Shown here: in pieces, positions 41,398 through 53,732 of the stretch
Position numbering within the stretch: position 1 is the first letter of the stretch
Layout: every line of letters starts with the position of its first letter
The notes under the pieces: model-generated
Told to the model about the DNA's origin: nothing
Databases searched by the model: none
What the model saw: the letters and a program-made list of their open reading frames with translations, nothing else
Translations under genes and position numbers: made by a program
Assembly (NCBI RefSeq): GCF_032362555.1
Contig: NC_083505.1
Location: 6,129,501 to 6,193,500 of the forward strand
Direction of reading: 5' to 3'
Source: Amyelois transitella
Lineage: Eukaryota > Arthropoda > Insecta > Lepidoptera > Pyralidae
Length of the DNA stretch: 64,000 bases

Positions 41398-43307
41398 AGA
41401 TCCTTATTTCTTGAAAATAATACTCATTGATTGTTCAGAATACAACTGATTATATATCAATTCGAAATATTTGAGGGATATTACGTATATTTGTACTCAA
41501 ATTGGATTAAAAATATATTCGGATGTTCGACACAACAATAAAATAAAACTTGATCTTCAGTGAAGTGAAGAACCTTCCTTCACACAGATAATTTAAAATG
41601 TATAAAGAATTCTTCACGTCATAGGTATCGCTGTCACTGTCATTGTCACGGAGCGAAGAAGTCATTGATTTTTTTTATTCGACGATGGCAATAGTTATCT
41701 ATGGCATATGTTTGTAAAAAAAAACCTATCTAAAAAAATCGACGATAAAATCGCATTTGTTGTCAAAAACATTAATAAACATTTTATAAGAATGTCGTAT
41801 TTATAACACTATAGCAGGAGCAATGTTTCGGTTCGACCACCATCAAAGGTAAGATCTTCCGCCAGGCTAAGTGTTATGCCTGGGGAACCCCGGCTCCGAC
41901 GATAATGTATCGGAGGTTGTATACTATATTGCTCCAATCCGTGAAATCTTTGCTGGCGCGATTTAGGTTATTCACTGTTTTTGGCTGATAGCGTCGCGTG
42001 ATTTTATTTTTTATTGTTGTGGCGTGTTGCGTAGGGATATCGCCACAACACAACAACTCAAGACGCCATCGTTCAACTAAAATTACCACTACTACTCATG
42101 GTGTGAAAGGATATATTCTGTGGAAATTTCAAGCGTCTAGTTCTAGCGATCATGGTCAAAAGGCTGCAATGTTCAAAAGACTGCAATATTTGAAGCAGAT
42201 AAGCATTACGTAACTTAAGTCATATAGATGGCATGCCACTGCTACAAATTCCTATTAAAATTCTATGATACGAATTTTTTTTGGACTACAAACAGTCTTA
42301 CATATCTATTAAACGTAAAATCTAAATACATAAGAACAGAGAAAAGTTACAACAAAGACGCGTAATACTAGTATGACTTACACACAGGGTGACATTTAAA
42401 ACAACTGCATCCTTTTAAACATAGATTATACCCATGCTTCTGAGTTTGAGCCTATTTTTATTTAAATTAAACGTCATCATTTTCACATTTAAAAAAACCC
42501 TCAAAAACTACGTCACACGCTTTATTAAAGACCAATACTACAAAAAGAAATTAAAACTAAACATGTAAATAAATGTCTGAAAACTAAATTATTTAATAGT
42601 ATCAAGATCAAGTAAAGTACAGAGTTGTCGAGATCGCTCAGCTGAAATAATTGTGTCGTTGAGCTCTGAATCTTACGCGTCGCTTTTCCGCCGGCCGCCG
42701 GATATGACGTATTTAGGATCGTAGATTTTGATACTTTTATTTTTTTCGTAATTTCTGAAATATGAGTCGATATTTTTCTCTTAACGTTTTTAAATATCCT
42801 TTAGATGAGTACACTTAACAGTTAAATTTATGCAGTTGAATTAAAAGTCACCCTGTATTTAAGGACATAGTAAATCATGAACACGTTTAATTTTATAAAA
42901 TACTAGCGACCCGCACCGGTTTCGCACGGGTGCAAAGCTGAAACCAAAATATATTACAGAATGTCTTTTATACTCGTTAACAGCAATTATTTTTTACATT
43001 TTTATTTATTTATTTTCGCAAAGCCCTATAGGGAGAAGCGCGCATTACGACGCGTTATTTGTAGGCAGCGCCGCGGGCTGGCCGGTGCCGCCTCAACCGC
43101 CATTGTTTTGTTATTTTATTTTAACTTCCTCCCACCTTAACGTTGACTGGAAAAGATTGCTTTAGCGATAAGTCTACTTTTGTACCTCATTACCTGTGTT
43201 TTTTATTATGCTTTTCTTTTTCTAATGGTGCAAAAAAAAAGTCTATCTATCTTTACTTTTTAAATCTTCATTATCTTCAGAAATATTCATTTAAATTACA
43301 TGCTGTA

Positions 43308-43495
43308 AATAGGATAGGCTTACAAACTTGGGATTCTTTTTTAGGCAATGGGCTAGCAACCTGTCACTAGTTGAATTTCAATTCTATCGTTAAGCCAAAT
43401 AGCTGAACGTGGCCATTCAGTCTTTTCAAGACTGTTGGCCTTGTCTACCCCGCAAGGGATATAGACGTGACCATATGTATGTATGTATGTAAACT
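43308..43495 (+). repeat. Non-LTR retrotransposon tail, family T1
   Basis: Blocks 'gataggcttacaaacttggg', 'gctagcaacctgtcacta', 'ttaagccaaatagctgaacg' and 'gtctaccccgcaagggatat' are followed by (TATG)n at 43478-43491. Plus orientation. Confidence 0.7.
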
Positions 43496-43525
43496 TACCA
43501 AATGTAAAAAAAAATATTTCTTATT

Positions 43526-43612
43526 TACTGTCCGTTCCCGCCACTTCAGCTTTCATTGAGAGAGTTTTTTCTGTAATGAATCAGAAGTGGCGAGAAGATA
43601 ATGTTATGTAAA
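43526..43612 (+). pseudogene. hAT transposase dimerisation-domain fragment
   Basis: The reading SVPATSAFIERVFSVMNQKW matches the C-terminal hAT dimerisation motif (P-x-S-x-x-E-R-x-F-S). Only about 29 codons remain. Confidence 0.5.
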
Positions 43613-44368
43613 CATCATCTGGTTTAACTTATATGTACAGTTAAATAGTTGTACTTATAAATACTTACCCATAATGAGTGTTTTGTTTTACGCACCACAG
43701 TAAAAGTTGGAAATAATGTATTTTCGCATAAGTACTTTATTTTTATGCAAAAGTATAAAGTATTATTACTTAACTAGATAAGTACTTAATTAGATAAGGA
43801 TTGATGCTGTATTGCTTAAAATCGCTTATTTAAGCCATTATTCCTCGTAAAAAGTAAAGAATAGCAATTGATTATTGTGCGTTATCCCTAAGAGATAAAC
43901 ATATACTATCGCAAACTTTTTTGTAGACCTTTTTAAGGAATACAATATTAAGTACATTATTTTATCTATCTTGTAGAGTTCAGAGAGCGTTTGCAACGTA
44001 AGCGCAAAAAAACGTGTTTATTTAAAATTATCAGTGGTTCTCTATTAAGCATGTTATTATACATATAAACCTTCCTCCTGAATCACTCTATCTATTAAAT
44101 AAAACAGCATCAAATGCGTTCTGTAGTTTTAAAGATATAAGCATACATACAGACATACAGACGCGGGAAGCGACTTTGCTTTATACTATGTACCTACTGT
44201 AATAAACCTATTAAAATACTCACTAGTTTCGTACACACAAAATCTCGAATGTTTGGACACCATGCTCTCGCTATGCGCATCTCTGTCTGAATCATATAAT
44301 AATTGCTTACGTGATTTTGGATTTACGAAAGTTAAGGTAATAAATTTACTTAAATTTCCCTACATATT

Positions 44369-44693
44369 ACAGAGTAGCTGGTCCCTTTGGCTTATATATA
44401 TATATCAATCACATAATGCTCCATTTTTTTTCGCGAAAGGAAAATGCCCATCACGTTGAACATCTTTTTTTAAGACGTCTTTTTCATAATTTGGATGATT
44501 TAGCTGGTCTATAATGGTTCTGCTTCAGGTATTCCAGATCTTCGATTTTTATACGCTAACAGATAGTGCTCATCAGGTTGAACAACTTTTGTTAAGACGT
44601 CATTTCGATATTTCCTTTAGTTTAGCTGAGTTATTCGATATCAGCTGTTCCAGATTCCATAATATTATATTATACCTTTTATGTTGGCCAGAT
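44369..44693. repeat. Second copy of the element with about 122-bp tandem repeats
   Basis: It starts 'acagagtagctggtcccttt' as at 11962 and carries about two and a half of the same internal units, ending near 'gttccagattccataatatt', which matches the end of the first copy. Confidence 0.7.
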
Positions 44694-45365
44694 AGACTTA
44701 TTTTTCAAATTTATTATCATTTCTTCATCGTATATTTATAGACATCGTATATTTTTTACTGTTTTATTTTACTTAGGTATGTATTGATAAATATAAAAAC
44801 CAAGAGAACATTCGTTATAGGTAGTTAAGTATAGGTATCATGTACCATTGATTGGACGGTATGTTTTAGTGTTATCCTGATGATAAGAAAGAAATTGAAT
44901 ATTATTAGGGATGATAAACAGTTAAGTATAATATTTTTCGTTACAATACGTAGGTACAATAAATAACGACCGTGTGTTTTTTTTTGGGAAAAGTTTATAG
45001 TGAAAGTTTAAGTAATATAACAGGTAATTAAATAAAATCCCTGCTGCCAAAGCTGACTAGTGGTGTTAAAATTTATTACCTATATTTATCTCGCCATGAA
45101 CCTCGACTGATTTTGATATTCAATTCACTCGGTAAGCGGTTTCAGGGTGAGTAAGAAATGAAATATTATTAAAGCAAATTTTAAAGGTAAGCGGTACTTG
45201 AAAGTTATTTCCGTAACTTGGAATAACCTATACCCAATGCAAATTATGTTAGCGAACATCACGGGGGTATAATTGGCAACGTGTGTGATGACTACAGTTT
45301 CAGTAATGTAATTGTTTGTAGGCGCGAGACAGAGGCACGTTAGATGTTAACGAACAAGACTAGAA

Positions 45366-45565
45366 TCAATGTGGGTCGGACGGGCGCGGGCCGCGGGTCG
45401 TCGATGTAGGGCGGCTCGGGCGGCGCGGCGGGCGGCGGCCGCGACAGCCGCGGCGAGCGGCGCGCGACGCGCGGCAGTCGCACGCGGCCACGTGCGCGCA
45501 CCGCCTCCGCGCCATAGACAGTACGCCCGCGCGCCCCGCCATCGACTCGCTCAATATTTCGGGGA
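45366..45565. other. G+C-rich island upstream of the adenylate cyclase
   Basis: A 200-bp block very rich in CpG stands out from the AT-rich surroundings. All three minus-strand frames and the plus frame stay open across it, so openness alone says little. One minus frame reads SPRLSRPPPAAPPEPPYIDD, more protein-like than the others, but lacks an ATG. It could be a promoter/5' exon of the cyclase or an exon of an unseen minus-strand gene. Confidence 0.4.
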
Positions 45566-47894
45566 CGTTATAGTGCGATATTATATGACAGATACCCATT
45601 TATTAACACCATTATCACATCTCTCTTTTTACTCGGCTAGTGACATATATTAATCCTCCTAGTGCTCTAACACTTTACGGGTCAATAGTAAGTCTTTTAA
45701 GGAGATTGCTTACATCATCCGGACAGTAATTTCGGCGGGAAACATTATCACATTAATAAATTCCGTTGAATGACAACATTAAATCTAAATTACTGACTTT
45801 CTTTAGAATTTGCTTTCAGCATGATTACTCGTTCATTATTCATGAATTTTATTTGCTGTCAGTGTAAGGAAACGGTCCGCTGTGGCTATCATCACTCATT
45901 ATTTATTGGATTTTTCGTTATAATTAATTATATCTAAATGTATCTGCTTATTCAACATAATTAACACTAAGCTCTGCATATGAGCTGAAATGTCTTATTG
46001 TCATGTAGCCCTCATCCCTTCCGAACATGGAACGGAATTGATAAGAAACAATTGTCTTTAGAGCGCATCAGTAGGAAAGTGTAATTTGTTAAGTATTATT
46101 ATTTGATAAGAGGAAATATCTTCAATAAGTTTAAGGCTTAAACCTCTTTTTATCATCATCATTCTCTTAGCTTTTGTACTGGTTGCATTCTTTTTGACAA
46201 TATTTATTAAGAAAACTCTTGCAGGCGAAGGTTCTTAATACATTTATAGCTATTTTTTACGAACATATTTAAAATTAAGTGCCATCAGCTACAAATAGGT
46301 CACCTTTGAAATAAGTACTATATATGTTCATAGGGTAAATCGCTCATTTCATTTTATTAGTAAAATTACACTCGTCGCCATGTCAACAGGTATCCGCGGT
46401 TACTTTAACTCGTGTAGATGTTTAGTATAAAAATTGCATTTATATTATCATGTACAATCAATCATCAAAAACTGCATTTATATTATTCCATAAGTAGCTA
46501 GCAAAATAACATACCTACCTATCTCATAGAACAGAATTACAAGAACAAGTTTTATGTATCAAAATGACCACATAGTCGCATACTGTTACTACTTACTGTA
46601 CATACATATATCTATTGAGGGAAGAATTATCGTATCTCATAAAAATATTATATAATCAATCATATTCCGACCAACTATTCAAAATAAGTGAAACAAATAA
46701 GTGGCCGTTTACATGCACGAGAGGAGTTTCACGGTCATGTTACTAATATGAGTCGTCGTAACGATTGTCAATATTGAAATTAGTATGTAACTAGGTATGT
46801 ATGGACAAACGAGCCGGCAATATCAGTAGACGGTCCAGTTAATGAATGACTATCGGAACAATGTTTCAGCGTGTAATTTATTCATTACACAGGCGTCCTC
46901 GATCAGGACGCCGGCAACGGAAAGTCTCCGCCTGATGAACTCTGTTGACTAGCGCTCGGTTACCCATCTTGAAGATAAACGGTTATAGAACGAATTTCAA
47001 AGAACGAAAACGTTGAGTTTTTTCTGAAATTTTTATTGATAGAAATCTCTATTACTACTTTTTGAAAAGTCTTATCAACGTAGTATGTCAATTTTATTTT
47101 TCTATATGTTTTTTGGTTCGGAACTCAACCTTTAACCTACAGATTTGGTTTCAATAAGTACCTACCTATATAACAATTTCCAAAAAAATCATGAAAATAC
47201 CAAGTTTTCTTCAACCAATCAACATAATCAATAACATTATGATTTTAAACCAAAGTAGTTTTCAAATCACAATGTTAGAAACTAAATTGATTCTAAGTAA
47301 TTCATCTGCCAAAGAAATATTAGGCAGTACCTTACTATTTTAGGAATCGAACAATGGAATGTATAGAAGAATCACTAAATATAGAAAAAGCCATCTGGTA
47401 TTGTCGTATCGGTTTCTTCGTCGTTTCGTTTTCAAATATTGAAATTCGAACAAGAAAGCATTCGTCGTATCAATAGGTTACTCTAGCGTTCTACATCACT
47501 CCAGAAGTTAGTTTACTCGTTGGGGCATTCCGTTGCTAATGTTTATCACTTCACTTGTATATATGCATGCATGCATTAAACATTTTTTCATTTCATCGTG
47601 TATGTATCGTAGAACATTTGTAATGTCAATTTACAAACAGCGTCGTTATTTCATAATGATAGGTACAATCTGTTGAAAGCAAATTTGTGTTATATCATTA
47701 TAAAATGTCAAAAAAAAAACAAATTTAAGAAACGAATACCTATACTTTTTTATATTTTAGGGATATCAAGATGCTATAAATTGATAAGAAAAATTCTGTA
47801 ACCATACAACAAAAGACTGATGGCAAAATGCCCACTATGAAAATAATGAATAACAATAAAAACCGATAGTAGAATGGGTGTCGCGTAAATTACG

Positions 47895-50800
47895 ATGGAG
47901 AAGTCGATGGAGCCTCAAGCTCTGAAAAAATGCCCCCATTGGACGTTTCTTGTGCCCCCGTGGGGATTCACGGATCGAGAGGAAGAGAAGCTTTATTCAG
48001 CATACACACAGCGGCAGAGACAACGAGCCATACCACGGCTGCTCCTCACCGGGGTGCTGCTGCAGCTGTTCGCGACCGTGGTGCCGGGAGAGAGGGACTT
48101 GCTTTTCGCATACACGTCCGTAGCAATAGCGTTGTTCCTCAATTTGACCCTGGCTTCTGTGTACATCTGCGTCCGGTTTGCACGCCCTGCTCTTATTCAT
48201 ATAGCATGGCTCGTCTTGTGGGCACAGCTCCTAGTCAGTGTATCCCGACGCCTCGGTGACTCCTACAATGAACTTCTGGGTTGGGCTGTCGTTCTACAAT
48301 ATTTCACATTGGCTACTCTCCCTTTCCATTACTTGTTACTGATACTTTATAGTACATTATCATTTTCCGCATATCTTTTGGTCCAATACTACAATGCATC
48401 TACGTCAGAAAGCAGATTAGCCGAGGACTTTTCCTATCAGGTATTTTTAAAAGATAATTTGCTTTGAAGTTTTGAGAGAGAAATAAAAAAGAGTATAAAT
48501 AAATTATTTCTTTAATTTTACAGCAAATAGCAAATGGCTCACTACTGCTAGGTGCTACTTTACTCGGGGGAACAGCATACGCAATAAACGAGCGACAACA
48601 ACGCAGCTCTTTTCAAGAAACAAAAAGAAGTTTAGGAGATAAACTCACAATAGAACAGCAAAGTAAAGAACAGGTATATGTCGAACAATCACTTTTACCA
48701 TGTTGACATATTGGAGATAATTTATTAAATAATAAGGAAACCTTTTTAGGAACGTTTACTGCTGTCCGTACTTCCAGAGCACGTAGCAGTTCAGATGCGG
48801 CGAGACCTAGGTCTCATCGATACACAATTTAAGAAAATTTATATGTCCAGGCATGAAAACGTGAGGTACGTTTTAAAATTGAAAAGGAAATAATATCTTT
48901 TTGAACAATATATAAGTTTAAAATTTCACTTTTGTCATTTTACCAGCATCCTGTATGCAGACATCGTGGGTTTCACTGCTATTTCTTCAACTTATTCAGC
49001 ACAAGATCTTGTCGCAATCTTAAATGAGCTGTTCGCACGATTTGATAGATTGGCTGAGGTAAACCCTATGTCTATCTTATTCTATTTTTTTATTAAATAA
49101 GTATTTATTGCTGAAAATATATGGTAAATTTTGTTTTAGAAATATCAACAACTACGAATTAAAATTCTGGGTGATTGCTACTATTGTATAAGCGGAGCTC
49201 CGGTGGAACGGGCTGACCACGCCGTTCTTTGTGTGCACATGGGCTTGTCCATGGTCAAAGCTATAAAGTAAGTTTGTATCAACAAAAGATAGTTCGATAT
49301 AAAAAGTCAATATACGAAATAGCATTTAAAACAATCGGAATAGGATCGCAATGTTGATGTTGACTCTAATGATTTTACCAAGCCTAATGTACAAATTTTC
49401 ATAATTTTCGATATTCCAAACAAATTAAGTGTACTAATGAAATGTTGTTCAGAAAAGACATAAATATGTAACTAGGTATGTATCTTTTTAGATACGTCCA
49501 ACAGACAACCAACTCTCCTGTTGACATGCGTGTCGGGATACACACGGGAGCAGTGTTAGCGGGCGTCCTGGGACAAAGGCAGTGGCAATTTGACGTTTAT
49601 TCCCGAGATGTAGAGCTTGCTAACAAAATGGAGAGCAGCGGAATGGCAGGGTAATTTTCTTGCCAATAATAAACTTGAATTTATATGCGCGTTGGTTTAT
49701 TTTATAATATCTATTATTATTACTAACAGCCGTGTACACATATCCGAAGTGACCTTGAATTTTCTCAATGATGAATTCGAAGTGGAGCCGGCACACGGTG
49801 AGCGTCGTGAAGAGATGCTTCGCCAAGCTGGAGTGAAAACGTACTTCATAGTGCGTGTGTTAAAACCGGTAAGTCACAAATTCGGTCTTTAACAGAACTC
49901 TACACTACCTTTGACTAGGTTATTCGTGCATTTGTTTCTACATTGAAGGTACGAACTTGTTTAGGTTAAAATACCCACTAATAATAAAGACAAAATATTT
50001 GTATTTTTGTTATGTTTGTAATGAATAAATTTAAAAGCTATTGAAGCGATTTTGATGAAATTTGGTACACAGACCTTTAGAAATTATATAAATAGACTAC
50101 ATTTTCTGTAAATTGCTACGGAAACGAAACCGCGTGCATAAAATAGTTATTGATAAATTCGCATCACACCTTACTAATAAATATGAAAATTATTACTGAA
50201 GTTTGTAATTCTATTAACTTATGAAAAATGCTTTTTTAAACCTGAAAGAAGGTATTTCGTATATTCTTAATTTACCAAGTTACCTACTTCACATTTAAAT
50301 GAATAGCTCTAATTAATAGTTGTCGAAAAGCAGATTTAAAAATGGACTATATATTTTAGTATCAGGGAGGCGAAGACAAGAGTGCCACGGAGGGCGAGGC
50401 CGGGGAGGGCGACGACGCGCTCTCCGACCTCAAAGACGACGACGAGGACTCTGTGAGTGCACTACACTACACCACTGTCTACCTAACCCCCAGCGACCCC
50501 ACTTGTTCGTGAGCCTAAATAAATCTAGGACACGGGGGCACTAAGCTTGCGCCATGCACTAGCTTACTTAGTTATACTAGGTAGGCATATAACTAGGATA
50601 GGTTTCAGTTTCATCCGAATGAATTGCTTTTAGTAGGTATTCTATGTCAACTCTGTCAAAAAATCTAGCGAATGTTATTAAATTAACAAAAATAATGATA
50701 ACTTAATCATTTAAGTAACAATATGTTATATAGCCAAATGAACGTGTGTGTCTAAGTAAGTATAACTTCGCGGGATTCTTGAACGGAGCTTTTAAGTAGT

Positions 50801-53697
50801 ATCAGTCATGGTCATGACACATACACACAGTCATATCGATCGGTTGCTTTCATTATATAGAAACGCTTCGTAAATTATTCGTAGGTTCTTTCACCGCAAG
50901 ACGAGAGCAAGGACAATGAAGAATTGAAAATACTCACGATGTTGCAAGAAGAGCTCGTGAATAGAGATGACGACAAGTAAGTTCTTGTTTCCTATTGTTT
51001 ATGTTTTCGGTGACTATTAACATAATGAGCCGTAATTGAAAAGGCTCCCGTGTATGCTAAGTTACTAACTATTATGTTTGGGGCATGTGTATAGAGGTAG
51101 TTTATCCTTGGCTAACGTCATCCACTAACATTATACTAACATACAGTTTCATTTGAACATGGATGATACTAGTTTTAAAGAATATTTATGATTCCAAGGA
51201 ATGGCATGGATTTTTTTAAATATAGGCACAGATGAGTCATCGTGACCAAATCTATTTCTAACTTTAATCTACATACGTTTTGATTAAAGCATCTTTATTT
51301 CTTAAAAACACTTCTGATTGATTACATGTGATTAGTGTTATATTTACCTATGTATGTAATAAATAATGTATATAAGTAATATCGACGATCAGAGCCAACA
51401 TTCCTGAAAACACGAAGAGGCAACGTTCAGATGTATGACTTTATGATAGATTTGAGATTCAAATAGTGACAGGTTGCTAGCCCATCGTCTAGAAGAGGAA
51501 TCTCAAGTTTATAAGCCTATCCCTTAGTTATGGAGTATTTTATTCTTAAGTGTCAGAAATCACACGGCACGGAAAATTTTCTATCTTTGGAAACAAAGTA
51601 CCTATGTTTGCGTTGTGAATTGTACCAGAGCCTTCAAGGGGATATACACGAAAGTTGACAAGGCATAATATATCTTGTCTTCCTTTGCCGTTTAACTCTG
51701 AGGTTAACCGAAAATATAAAAAAAAGAAGTGAAATGTTAAAAATAATTATACCGCTTAAAGAGGATATTCATTAACTGATATTACAAAGCACAGCCCAAT
51801 AAAATTTGGCATCTATGTTTCTAATGTTATCTAGGGCACACTAAGAGAATAAAACCCAAATTTTTTACAGGAACGAAATTAAAAGCATATTTCGATTTAT
51901 GCGGTCGGAAATAAAATAAGTTTTGTCAACGTTTGTGAATAGACCGCCAGGTCGGCTAGCTTACTCAACCTTTTTTTGACTACCATAAACAGGTATATTT
52001 TTATATTCAGGGAGTTAGCAGACGCGACTACTCTCTGCTTGACGTTCAAAGCGTCCGGCGCGGAAGAGGCGTACGCGCGGCGCAGTGACCCGTGTCCGTT
52101 GGCGGTGGCGGCTCCCCCGGTGATGCTGCTGCCGTGCGTTGTGACCCTCGCCAGCTTCGCCGTGCCGCCGGCTTGGTCCCTCCATGCCGTCTACCTCGCA
52201 TTGGTGCTCGAGACTGGCCTAATTAATGTGGTGTATTACGCCTGCTTTCGATATGCTCAATTTAAGGTAATTTTTAATTGTATTTATGTAACCAACCAAG
52301 ACAGGGAAAGGTCGGAGCGGAAACACCTAGACGAACGCATCTTGATCAAATTAAGGACGTCCTGGTAAAGGGTCAGGTCAAAAGTACCCGAAACCGCCGA
52401 GCTTGTATGAAGAGAGTTATGAATGTGGATGAAGCGAAGGAAGTATGCAGAGATCGTGGCAAGTGGAAAGAGGTAGTCTCTGTCTACCCCTCCGGGAAAG
52501 AGGCGTGATTGTATGTATGTATGTACCAACCAAGACAACATCCAATATTTTAACATGGTAGGTACTTATATTGTTTATTTAGTTTACCATTCTATGTATA
52601 ATAAGTAAATTGATGCCTGTTAAAATGCACGGCAAACTTTATTTTTAAATAAGTAAACATTTATCTATACATATAATAAAGCTGTAGAAGGGTCAATGGT
52701 CATGGCAAATGTACAGAACATTGAAAATATTGAAAAAATAAATAGCAGGGGTGTTACTGGAACGATACCAAATCTAAATATGTGATTAAAAATCTTTTGT
52801 TTGTCTGTCTGTACGTTCAGGCATCACGTTAACTAACGGTTCGATTTCGATGAAACTTGGTATAATTATACCTTTTTATCCTGAGCATAAAATAGGATAC
52901 AAAAAGTATCCTGGAAAAATACGTAGAAAAAAAATCTTAATTTTTCAATTTAAGCGATCTTCTCTGACTAAAACATCGAAACATGCTAGCTATATTTAAG
53001 TCCAATAGATATTTATAAGATGTCTTGTCAGAGTTACTCAAAATGGAGAAATAAACCATCCACGCGACCACCGACATCCGCGCGGACACAGTCGTGGGCG
53101 GAAGCTAGTTTTAAATAATTATTTGACATACTAGCTGTCCCGGCAAACGTTGTTTTGCCATATAAATATATTTTAAGTAATTTCTAGTTAAAAAAAATGT
53201 TTAGGGTGGACTACCCTTATCACTAAGGGGTAGGAAAAAGATGAGATGTAGATGTTAATGATGATGATTATAGCTCCAAGGATCATCTAAAATTAGATGT
53301 CTGTGAAAACTCTTGACTGTTCAATGGAAAAACGTATTTTTGCTGACAGCAGGAAGTATTTATAAGTCATTTTCCTTTTTTTTTTAGAAAAAATCAATAA
53401 GTCCGTATTGGAAATTGACATGCGGTACGTTCAACATAGCCATGTTCGTCGCAGCGAACGTTGCTCCACTGGTACGTAGCTATTGCTGAAATAACTATAT
53501 TACACTAACTTATTATGTTGTTACATAAACAAATAATACATACATACATAAAGAAATTTAATAGCTACCTAGGTGTAAAATGCGTGATATTTGTACTACG
53601 TACAGACACCGGCACACTACCAAACCATACACCAGTACACGTCCGTCCGCGATTGCCGTTCGCACGCAACTGTCAACTTGGCATTTGTGATACCCAC

Positions 53698-53732
<35 letters not shown>

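Larger units (their letters stand above)
41398..47894. other. Long spacer between INTS2 and the adenylate cyclase
   Basis: Both neighbours are transcribed away from this 6.5-kb spacer. It holds a minus-strand 71-codon reading at 41874-42089, probably a retroelement fragment; a Helitron-like end at 42903; a non-LTR tail at 43308-43495; a hAT fragment at 43526-43612; a tandem-repeat element at 44369-44693; and a G+C-rich island at 45366-45565. From 45.6 to 47.9 kb I see only AT-rich non-coding DNA. Promoters and 5' non-coding exons of the cyclase may lie here. Confidence 0.5.

Noticed and set aside
47930-48259. 109-codon plus ORF and 67-codon minus ORF
   Set aside because: Alternative frames of cyclase exon 1.
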